DNA of 64,000 nucleotides from Acanthaster planci. Taxonomy: Eukaryota > Echinodermata > Asteroidea > Valvatida > Acanthasteridae. Under the pieces are notes generated by a model, which saw only the letters and a program-made list of their open reading frames with translations, was not told where the DNA came from and made no database searches. Below, piece by piece: positions 37,528 through 51,600 of the stretch (the stretch's first letter is position 1; every line of letters begins with the position of its first letter). The position numbers and the translations under genes were made by a program. The stretch is taken from assembly GCF_001949145.1 (NCBI RefSeq), contig NW_019091413.1, forward strand, positions 1,126,315-1,190,314, read 5' to 3'.

Positions 37528-38970
37528 GATTCGAGCAGCAATTTTAATGTTCACTCGAAGTGCATGCTACAAAGGTGTGGGCTCTGTAGAAAAGAAGATA
37601 TTTTAGTCACTTCCCGGTCCCAAAAGGTTGGTTTTCACATTTTCACATGTTGAAGTTAGGCAAAAACTATCCGAGTCTTCCTTTGGGTTTAGTCAAACGA
37701 GGGCGCCGTGCATGATTTGTGGAATGATTGCACACTGGAAATGATATCCCAGAAAATTTGTCTGGTTGGGATTGGGATATTACGGAGGCATATTGGTGCC
37801 AACGCGAAAAAAACCTTTTATCTCGTTTAAACGACATAGTTATCTCGTTTAAACGACTTAGTTGTCACGTTTAAACGACTATATTGTTTAAACGAGATAT
37901 CTTCATGTATGTTGTTTAAACGAGAAAATAAGTCATTTAAATGAGATAATAAGTTCGCTCGCTTCCAGCGTCCGAACAGAGTGATGGCTTTTCACTGTGA
38001 TTGGCTACTTTGTTCTTGACCTGTGACCGTGAAGTTATCACTTCCTATTAGCGAAGCGTTATTTGAAATTGTTGGTTCGCCAATGGCAATGCTTTGATGT
38101 ATGCTAAAGTGTCAGCTTACATGATAAAAACATGGCCTTGATACAATCATGGTAATTTATCTTCTCACTAAGTATCACTGATCACGTGTCTTTTGGCGAT
38201 ATATTTCAAATTATGGGTTATCTTTATCAATTTTGGATGAACAGATAAAGTGTGATGAGAATATTTTCAGCAATGAGGAAGAAAAATCAAAATATCGAAT
38301 TGATAACCGCCACATTAAGCAAGTTTGCACCTGGCAGAAACTTACCCACAATGCTCGTTAGCTGTGATCCCATGTGACATATTTCCTTCACTAAAATCTG
38401 CGCAAGGCCATCAGCCCTTCCCAACGGTATTCGGGCGCTGGGCGACCAGCGAAGATGAATACATGTATGTCGTTTAAAAAATGTACAATTGTTTTCGCTT
38501 TGGCAGTAATACGCCTCCGTAGGATATGGTGCTCACGCAGCGGTTGCATTAAATTTATATAGCGCCCTCCGGAACGTGAATTTTCTGTTGACAAAGAAAG
38601 AGTGAATAAAGTTCTTTTGCGTGAAAATCTACAAGCTGTTAGTATAATATTAGTGCTTGATGCCCACTGTTCTTTAGTGCAGTTATTAAATCTTGCTTGC
38701 AAACTAATAAGAATATTCTTTGTCTTTCGTGTACGTCCGTTTGCTTTTACGCAACTTGCAGAGGCATTTTACTTTGTAGAACCAAACCTCACTCCCTACG
38801 CATGCGTACTTTGTAAACTCTTGAATGAAACTCGGCAAGTCATCTTGCATGCCTTTTCCTTCTGGGCGCGCACCCCTGCTGTATATTTGTAGGCAAACGA
38901 AAGTTTGAGAGCTTACAAGTGGCTGTAAATTCTCTGCTTGTTACCTGTAAATGAGTGTTTCAAAGAAGGG
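37528..38970. promoter_or_regulatory. Head-to-head intergenic region with both promoters and 5' UTRs
   Basis: The start codons of the coiled-coil gene (minus) and PSMD7 (plus) are 1.4 kb apart and diverge. Seen here are a GGAA-core (ETS-like) word near 37606-37613, an inverted CCAAT box (TGATTGGCTAC, about 37999-38009), a CCGGAA word near 38569, TTTATATAG near 38553 and a CGCATGCG (NRF1-like) word near 38809. No transcription start can be placed from sequence alone. Shared control of the two genes is a possibility, not shown. Confidence 0.5.
37818..37955. repeat. Cluster of GTTTAAAC palindromes, probable small inverted-repeat element
   Basis: GTTTAAAC occurs at 37825, 37847, 37869, 37886 and 37914, with a decayed copy (CATTTAAATG) near 37934. 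On the left the contexts read TATCTCGTTTAAACGAC; on the right they read GTTTAAACGAGATA or GTTTAAACGAGAAA. The whole block is therefore an imperfect inverted repeat. Confidence 0.75.

Positions 38971-38989
<19 letters not shown>
38951..38989 (+). promoter_or_regulatory. Possible upstream ORF overlapping the PSMD7 start
   Basis: If the 5' UTR includes this stretch, an upstream ATG at 38951 opens a 12-codon frame ([12 protein letters not shown]) ending at a TAG at 38987-38989, past the main ATG at 38971 in another frame. Its context has T at -3, which is weak, so leaky scanning would be expected. Transcript ends are unknown. Confidence 0.35.
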
Positions 38990-43076
<4,087 letters not shown>

Positions 43077-45500
43077 TGACAAGTGAATTTATATGTGTGT
43101 TTAAAGATATTAGGAGATCTTCTTTTGAAAAGGAAAAAAAAATGTTTTGTGTACAACCCAGCCATGTCAAAGATACAGCCTCAAGTTGCGGCCACATTGC
43201 TTCTCGATATTCATTCTGTAGAAATGTTTGGCAATTAGTGATACTCGGAGCTTGCATTGCTAACCACTAACACAGACAACTCCTTAGGATTCCACTTATC
43301 GAGGAGCACTATGTACTTGTTTCTCGGTTTCAGTTGGCAGTAACAAATCTTCTAACCTTAACCTCAGATTGTCATGCTGGATGTGACCAGGTGAAGGCTT
43401 CACACAGCTGACTGGTTGGAAATGCCGTGCTGCTGAAAAATGTTGCTCAGAGAAAAGCAGTATGACGACTGCAATTTCATTGTGATGTTTGCCATTTGTT
43501 ACTGCGTGAACCGTTTGCTTTGCTGTCACATGGAAGTGAAGTGTGAACTCTGACTAGTATTGAATTGTAACGTCTAAGGTCTTTTCATGAAGGGGAGGGG
43601 CATGGGAGAGGGCGGAACACTGGTATTGGTAAAATGCTGTTTTGTCTCAGCGGTGTGCCCCTCTCCTGGTCGGGTTCAGATATTCAGAACGTGTTACAGA
43701 AAAACAAGCACGTGTTGCGCTCCTTTATGACATCAGTGGCAGTAGTCTCAAATGTACAAAATGTATTGTGGGGTTACTTGTGTGTCCATTCTCGGTAAGA
43801 ACTTCATCTGGCGGACAAGACCTTTATTGCTGCATATTCGCAGTAAAAAATTTCCACTGCTCTGCTTATTTGCTAAATAGAGGAGCTGTCTGTTGATCAT
43901 AATGACCAGCAGTATGTGCCCGTATGTTAAAAGCCTTTTATGAAAAAGAAAGGGAATTTTAAAAACCCTTTTTTTCTGAGGCTGAGGAAAACTGTGTTTA
44001 AGGTAACCCCTGCAGATTGTCTTGGTGAATGGGTTGAAAAGTAGTCATCAGTTATATTTTGCAACCTTTTGATGTTTATCTGCATTGGTCTTCTACCTTA
44101 ACTTTGATTAGCCTTGATGAAATTCTGGTTAATTAATTTGCATCATCGTGGTTATATTCACCAGTTTGATACATTTGTTCAATTAATTAGTAAAGGGATA
44201 AAATTGATAACTACTATAGGTCAAGCTTCATTTAAATTTTCATAATAAACCTTTGTGGCCACATAGGTTGATAAAAATTGTGGTCAGAAATCTTGCCTCC
44301 ATAAAACAAGGTAGGTGAAAAGGTTGGGTAAGCATATACGTGTATTTCCTGATCTGTTGAAATAAGTGTCAAATGATAACCTTTTTCCCCCACGTTTGTC
44401 AGTTCACGTGAGACATTGTCATGAATAAATAAATAACTCAATGAGTAATACATATCTAGCTTGTCTGCAGGTAAATCACCTGCTGTTTGAAAAGCTGTGT
44501 GTATTTTTTTAAGGAGAGTGGTAGCATAACAGAAACAAGTTGGGTTTGGGACATCCTTTACAAAAATTACCTTAGTAGTATGGATTCATGTGCATTTCAT
44601 TAATGAGGTGACATTTTGTGGCATTGCCACAAGCAAGGAGAGGAAGGGGGAGCCCTCGGAAAGAAACCCTCATCGGAATGGACCTCTAGTAATGTACTGT
44701 TAAGAATTTAGATATTCAAGCTGTTCTTAACACTGAAACAAGCATTTGAGTTGGATACCAACTGGCCATATGAAATTACTGTCAAACAGTCTTGATGATG
44801 TTTGCTGTAACATTTGAGATCAAAGAATTGCCACAAAACAAACCCTAGCCCCTCGAAATTATCTGCCTGAAAATACACGTGTACATCTTGAAGCAGATGG
44901 GGGTGATTTCATGAAGTGATAATCACATCGTTGGAACAAGTTGCAGATGACGATGCTCATGAATTCAAAGAAATGTAATTTGATCACCGTGTATTTCTGA
45001 GTATGAACAGATGGCTTAAGACGGCATCCCAAGGGTGGGGATGGGATGGGTTGATTATTCAATGTTTTAGATAACACACTGCTAACTGTTTCCAATTGGT
45101 GAACATAGAAAATTTATCAGTGCCATAGGCCTTTCAACAAAAAAATCCCACCCAGCGTTTTGGTTTTGTTTTTTTAATTTGCCAGAGATATACCTGGAAG
45201 GCTTTTCACCTCATATGCTTTTTCTTAAAATATTTTATAAGTCGCAAGGAAACCTTATTTAATGCTATCCTAGCCTGGCAAAGTTCTATGATTATAAGTC
45301 TTTAATGACTATATTAAAAAAAAAAAGAGAGACTTGTACATGTGTATACTTGTAACGACAATTTCCAGTTGCCAAATGTATGGGAAAAAATCTATTTTTT
45401 TTATTCTGCAAAGAAATGATTGATTTCCCAAGATGAATCAATTGCATGTATTTTTACAAGTAATTGTGTGTGTACCAACCATTTATTTGGTATCAAAGTT
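43077..45500. other. PSMD7 3' UTR and downstream sequence
   Basis: The first canonical AATAAA after the stop is at 44244-44249 and is followed by a GT-rich stretch, so a 3' UTR of about 1.2 kb is likely; further AATAAA words occur near 44423. Beyond that the DNA is AT-rich with no recognisable feature. Confidence 0.45.
44244..44249 (+). terminator. Probable PSMD7 polyadenylation signal
   Basis: First AATAAA downstream of the PSMD7 stop codon, with a T/G-rich segment (AAAATTGTGGTCAG) some 25 bases beyond. An alternative signal lies near 44423. Confidence 0.4.
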
Positions 45501-45539
45501 GGGAGTCAATACAAAACGCAAATCGGTCACGTTTTTTCT

Positions 45540-45800
45540 CGGTGTTTACCAAGAAAAATGACCAAGCTCGTGACGCACACGTTGTAGTATTTCCATTCCT
45601 ATTGCAAAGATGCTTCTTGACGGGCAACACGTTATTTTTCTGAAAAAAGTACACGCACGTGACGCATCTCTTCGAATGATTACGTCATACATGTAATAAC
45701 TCTCACGTGAAAGTTTATAAGGTGGTAATGCATGACACGCAGTGCCATTACGTCATCGTTCCGTTTTCACGGGCGTTGCTTCTCCGGCCGATTGGTTTCA
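45540..45800. promoter_or_regulatory. Promoter-like patch with repeated CRE/ATF-type sites
   Basis: TTACGTCAT occurs twice (45680-45688 and 45748-45756) and CGTGACGCA twice (45569-45577 and 45658-45666). A CACGTG-like word lies near 45703, GTTTATAAGG near 45712 and an inverted CCAAT (GATTGG) near 45790. CpG is much denser than around it. It is 2.7 kb upstream of the MARVEL gene start codon. It could be a distal promoter with a noncoding first exon, a separate transcript start, or part of an unrecognised repeat. Confidence 0.3.
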
Positions 45801-46477
45801 CTGTATTCGCAAAGCCTAATTGTCCACGCATCGTGATTGATGAGCTCAGGCAGAGAAATAGAGGCTGCATGCCTGCTGCACTTTTCAAAATCGTACGATT
45901 CCACATTTCTCTCTTTTTTCCTAGACAATACCGGCTTCTCCGGGTCCTTATTCCACCACGGTACAACGCACGAACTTGTAAAAGTTGTATTTTGGAATTG
46001 ACATCAACCCTGATCCTGAGACGTGCCGGTGATAAGGTCATAACACGTCATCAGGTGTCAAATAACAAGCAATTGAAAATTAGTATAAAATCAATCGTTA
46101 GATACCTGATCTTACTTTTTGCGGAAAGTTGTATAGAGTAAATTAAGGGCATTATTTTTTGTTGTGCAAAATCATGTTACCATTTCAAGGGTGAGCTACC
46201 CGTATACGTGTATGCATGGTGCAAAGCCAGTGGGGTATCCATGCATTTAGTCCATTTAATGACCCTTTTTTTGCTTGCATCCAAAACGAAAGCCCCCCCC
46301 CCCCCGATATCCCTGAGTGACCTATCCAGTTGGGGGGGGGCAATTTTCTGAAAGGCCAAAAGGATATGCTGGTACAGTCACTTTTTTAGCATTCCTACAA
46401 AAGAAAAACAAACATGCATTCATGTTGCATTGGGGCATGGTGGAAGGATTGGGGTCCATGATTGGGGTAAGTTCGTA

Positions 46478-47043
46478 AGTCCGACGCTTCGAAAGTCCGA
46501 CGTCTGATTCGACGCTCGAAACGAGCGCATGAAGGCGGCGCTATGAACAAGACTGGTTCCCGGTGTAAGTATGGTGTACTATTTATGACACATACAAATA
46601 TTTTTAAGATTTCAAAAGTATTACAGTCGAAAAAATGCGTTTTAAAATTAGCGAAGTATCATATATCATTCTTACACGTAGTGGTATTTTGGATTTAAAA
46701 GATACTGGACCAGTGTACGAACTGCGCAGGTAGTCTGCTTGATTTAATTTTCCTAACAGGGTCAGTACCGTGGGCACGAGTTGGGTTAAATCGCGCTCAC
46801 GGGCGACACGTCGCGCGGGCCCGCACCGTCCTTCATGTTTCACAGTCAATTGCACTGACGCCACTTAAATCCGACACCTCGTTGGTCCGAAGTCAGATTT
46901 ATGAGGTGTCGGGCCTATGAGGTGTCGGAACTATGAGGCTAGAAAAATGTCCCTAAATCCGACGCCTCATTATTTCGACACCTCATAAGTCCGAAAATTC
47001 GGACTTTTGAGGTGTCGGACCTATGAGGCATCGGATTTACGGT
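46478..47043. mobile_element. Inverted-repeat element with repeated GAGGTGTCGGA motifs
   Basis: The left end reads CGTAAGTCCGACGCTTCG. The right end, reverse-complemented, reads CGTAAATCCGATGCCTCA. The right third contains at least six direct or inverted copies of a GAGGTGTCGG-ACYTAT word. No long open frame is present. The layout fits a non-autonomous DNA transposon with multiple subterminal repeats. Family not recognised. Confidence 0.6.
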
Positions 47044-47221
47044 ATGCACCCCGGCGTTGCATTCACGCCTGCTGTACGACACGATTGCAATTGTTTCTTT
47101 CGGACTGATTACACCGGTGAACACATCTCGACGCAGGCCCAATGGTGTTTCATTCATTCAGTAAACTTCTGCTTCTGCTGGCTACTGTACAATCGCCAAA
47201 TTCTGGCTGTCCCGTACAGAT

Positions 47222-47785
47222 GACGCCGCAAGGGATCTGGTTGCAACTAAAAGAATTAATTTGTAAAACGAACTTGTTGGGACCGATCTAGAACAGCAAG
47301 ATCAATTCTGTCAATCTCGGCCTTGAAAGCGCCAAGAGTCGCAGAACATCTGACGTGGTTTGGAAGACAATTCCATTCTGGAATTGTTCAAGGGTACAAT
47401 GAGTGAAGATAGCTATTTTTGTTTGCCCAGATACGGTTGTAGATTAGGTCACCATGGTGATGTCTTGTAATAGGTCTTGCCACTCGATTTGTGTTGGGTC
47501 CGGGTATAGAAGTTGAAAAATATTGTTTGGGATGAGGCCATGTGTCTCCTTATAGAAGGTACACAGTCGGGCTTTCATTCGTCTAATATCGAGGGATTTC
47601 CAATCCAGTTTAGAGATGATGTCAGACACACTGGAGGTTTGTGAGTAATCGTTGAAAATGAACCTAGCAGCACCGTGACGTCGCTGTACTTTGTCAAGAG
47701 TGTCGATGTTGCTTTTCTGGTGTGGATCCCATATCGTCTGACAATACTCCAGGAGTGGCCCGGGTCGAACTAAGGCTTCGCAGCG
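47222..47785 (-). pseudogene. LINE reverse-transcriptase fragment (C-terminal end), inactivated
   Basis: The minus-strand translation begins ALVRPGPLLEYCQTIWDP, continues DKVQRRHGAARFIFNDYS and WKSLDIRRMKARLCTFYK, and after a frameshift reads NSYLHSLYP, TIPEWNCLP and SLGAFK-like sequence. This series is the hallmark of the C-terminal end of non-LTR reverse transcriptases of the CR1/L2-like type. One frameshift (near 47445) and an in-frame TGA in the usual P-R-T-I segment show it is dead, and everything upstream of ALVRP is missing (5' truncation). Clade assignment is approximate. Confidence 0.8.
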
Positions 47786-48471
47786 CTATAGGATCTTTGG
47801 TACACAGACATGTACATGCAGAAACAAAAAGGGGATGCCTGCGAAAGCCCAATCATACCACAGATGTAATAACGAATTAGTTTCCCACTGATTTTGTTTT
47901 TGCCCGTGGCACGATTGGGCTTTCGTACATGCCGATATATATGCGTAAGTGTATTATGATCGTAACGCACGTTGCACCAGCAGCTCGTGACCATTCGTCA
48001 CTAGCATGCGCTGCGCTCGCGCTAGACAAGCGTCCCCCTTGCGTTGAGAGTATACATGTATTTTCAAGCCCAACAGGGCGTAAATCGAAGTAGAGACTAG
48101 TCCATATCCAAAACAAGCAATAATTGTCTGCGACCAGGCTATTTCACCAAAGATTAGATAGGACTAAATAGTAACCTTCCCAAGCCATAGCCACATAAAC
48201 ACCCAATCGAACGTGGCTGCGGTTGTAAAAACTGGGCGCCAGGAACAGAACGATGAGAGCGCTCTGTGATCCACCCTAAAAGTACAAGCTAGCCAGCTAG
48301 CAATGCTATCGAGTTCAAACGACGCGCGCTGAAACGAGAGGCGGACAGAAATTGAGAATTGGAAACCACATGTAGGTGGCCTCTAACAAGTCTTTTAAGT
48401 TGGTTTTGTGAGATCTCAAAAGATTCGTACTTGAGTGCAGGCTACCGAAGTAATTTATTCCTGCATCAACC
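47786..48471. other. Upstream region and probable 5' UTR of the MARVEL gene
   Basis: Contains a stem-loop whose arms are GCGAAAGCCCAATCATACCAC (about 47840-47860) and its near reverse complement (about 47911-47932). A segment near 47782-47802 resembles the outer end of the foldback element at 34928-35305. The last 250 bases before the ATG are GC-richer (GACGCGCGCTGAAACGAG near 48321) and probably include the promoter and 5' UTR. No TATA box is evident. Confidence 0.4.
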
Positions 48472-48615
48472 ATGGATGATCCTGCTTTTCCGGACAGCCA
48501 CTACACGAGTACCACAACTGCTACAACGACCACCACAACGGTCCAATCCCCTCCCTTGAAGGTCGACATAGGCTATGTGAAATCCATACCGGGGATTCTA
48601 CGGATCGTTCAGATC
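48472..48615 (+). CDS. MARVEL gene exon 1
   Basis: Residues 1-48, starting MDDPAFPDSHYTSTTTAT, followed by a threonine run, and ending GILRIVQI before a GTAAGT donor. The ATG has A at -3 (AACCATGG), close to ideal context. Confidence 0.88.
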
Positions 48616-51600
48616 GTAAGTGTTGTGTTGTAAATTGTTGAAGGAAAAATCTCAGGAAAGACTTCTATTAGCTAAAAATTCCATACTTTATTTATTTAGT
48701 CATTGGCTACTTTCGAACTACAGTAAAATCTCGATAAGTAGAAACTCAGGGGAATGGACGAAAAGTTTGAGTTACTGTGCAAGTTTTCCTCAAACATCAT
48801 CATTAAACATGTTTTTATGTGGTATATTAACCCTAACAGTCCTAAATCCTCCGAATTTAATATGATTTTGCACACACCCTAGGGAGTTAGGGTTAATAAA
48901 CAATAAACCAATGAAGTTATGTACTGGTACCTGTGTACGTCTTGAGAATTCATTCATTTGCTTTGCTTGATCGGGCTGTTACCGCATAACGCAGCGCGCG
49001 GGCCAGTCAGTCAGTGTTTCCGTGCTGGGTCACGTGATACATGTACAAAGGGCTTGAGGGTGCATCATTTGTGCCTGATTTTTTTTACGGTTGCGGTTGA
49101 TGCCCACCCAGTGCTTGTCGACGTGACAATGGCAGCCCGTGTGAACATGCTCGGCTCATCAAGGAAAAACCGTGCGCGTGACCGTAATGACTCCTAATGA
49201 AGGCAAGCGTTCTTTAATCACGTTTTATTCATCATTCTTCAGTGTTTTTTTTTTAATTGGCCTGCCAAAAGTTCGAGATAAGCGGCTTTAGTGGTATTGA
49301 CGTTTCAAGTTACAGATAGTTTATTGTACATAAAGGCCAATTCTTTTGTCGGGAATACAGAAAGACGTCAAGGTGAACAGAGTTTCGACTTAACGGCCTT
49401 CGACTAATCGAGATATTACTGTATAAAGACGTGGCGGTTACCGGTCATACTAATTAACGTCAACACCCGTCAACACATGATAGTAACGTCAACACACGTC
49501 AACACAAATGGAGTAAAATGTAAACTCAATTAAATAGAAATTATTTTAAGGCGTATACATTACAGTTCGATACGTGTATTTTCTGTTTTCAATGCATTTT
49601 GTAAGTGTTGACGGTGAGTTGACGCGGATTAGTATGGCCCACGGTTACCCCTACTACGAGAGGACCCCCCTTCGAGAACTCTAAGTCACTAACCCCATGA
49701 TACTCCGTGACGAGGAGACAAGGTTTACATGGCATCGTAACACATCCGCAATGGAATTGAATTTTTGTGGTGAAATGATTCACAGCCATAAGAAAGCTAT
49801 TAAATCAAATTTTCCCCTGTCAGAATATACCTACTTGATCTTTACCTCCTAAAAAGGGGATAGGCCTAAGACATGTAAGAAAAGTTTCAGAGCATGAGAC
49901 GGAGTATTTAAAAAAAAAATGAGATTTTTGCTCACCAATTTCTCGCTTCCACCCGTTGACTGTCCCTCCGTTCATGCCGTTTGTGTTTATCAGACTGTGC
50001 ATGCGTTGAACTCACCAATGACTGCACTTGCCCCATATCTTGGCTTGGCCATTTTCAGTGGCAGGGGATGACATTGTGTTGTTTTCATTGTGAGACCATC
50101 CTGTCTGCTGCTGTGATCTGGAAACCTGCATTTGCTTTTGAAATTGTTCACACTTTGCCAATATAGCCTGAAAGTTGATCCCTGATGGCGCGCTTCTGGA
50201 ACCCTTGGATAGGAAAAATAACATGCAAAGATTTTAGAATTTGTATTATTTTTTCATCCAGTTTCTTTTTTAAAAATCCAACTTGGAAAAAGGGCTTTGA
50301 AAAATATTTGCTAGTAATCAATTTGTAGAAACTGAAAAATTACCTGATCTAAAAGAGAAATATCCTGCCAAAAATTGACCCATCACTTCCAAAAATCTAA
50401 AATACTATACATGAAGAACAGCGCAATGTGGCAGTCTCACATGCAATGAATATTTACGGTTTAAAATTTTGTGGTTATCTGTGGTTAAAATCCGATATAA
50501 AAACAGATCAAAATATTTTACACACTTGGATACTTTATAAGGTAATAAACATAAAGCAATATTCTACTTTTACGAAAGATTTTAATATTTATCTAACCTT
50601 TGCTGACAAAAACTGCGTAATGTCAACTCAACGGAATGTGGAGCCCATCAACTGCAGGAAGGTAAATCTTTGCTAGCTTGTACAATCTCGTTTTCAAGAA
50701 AGCACGCCGAATGAAAACAAACGTGTATGAACAAGGAGGCCTGGTACAATATCGCCGGACATGAAAGGTCATTAATAACATTCGCTTTTTACCCGTCTCC
50801 AGGTGACTTTTCCAAAATATTACGCGAGGAAGACAAAAGTAAAATTCTGACATGAGTGTTTCATGGAGTGGTTTCAGTAGGAAATTATTTTTCCAAAATT
50901 TATCGAACGTGATAGGACAACCCAATGTCAAATCCCCATAGGCAGACCAGGCAAGGGTTCCGGAAGCTCGCTGCGTGAGCTTTTACTTTCAGGCTCTATT
51001 CTTAAATAAATGTATTTGTCCCAGCTATACACGGCGCAGCACGTCACGCATCTTGTCCAATGTGAGTTTCCTGGTCATAGCAGCAGCCAGGCTGAACGAA
51101 ATTCATTTGCTACTGGTTACCCCTCCCTCAAAATATGATTTTGTCACATCTAAACCAAGATTTTCACCCATTTGAATTGCCAAGACTGGCACTGGGTGCA
51201 TTCATTTGCTGAGGTTTTATGAATGAAAATGAGGCTCCACCTGTAGCAATGCATGTTACTCGTCATTTGGCTTTTGTAATAAATATATATCCCCCCTCCT
51301 TTTCTCTGGAGGGTTATTCACCTATTATGCTAAAAAGTATGCAGTTGTTAAATGTGCTGTTGATTTTCCAGAACAACAGGCACATTTAATGTAATGTTGA
51401 ACTGACACACATGCGGCCCCAACATTGCCACCTAAGCATGGCTGACTTAAAGTTCTCATCAGAAAGAAATTTTAACATAAAGAAGAATAAACCACGTCGA
51501 AATGGAAGCAGACTTACCAAAGAATCTTGTTATAACCTGAAAACAAAATAAAATACATAGGCCAGTCTACATGATTTTGTTGATGGAAGCATAAATTCCT

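Noticed and set aside
37825-37921. PmeI linker or vector contamination (GTTTAAAC repeated)
   Set aside because: Copies have diverged contexts, irregular spacing and a decayed sixth copy, and the flanks are ordinary genomic sequence.
45707-46141. Single-exon gene of 144 residues
   Set aside because: No family resemblance and an overlapping open frame on the other strand; the CpG-rich composition lowers stop frequency. Kept only as a note beside the CRE cluster.
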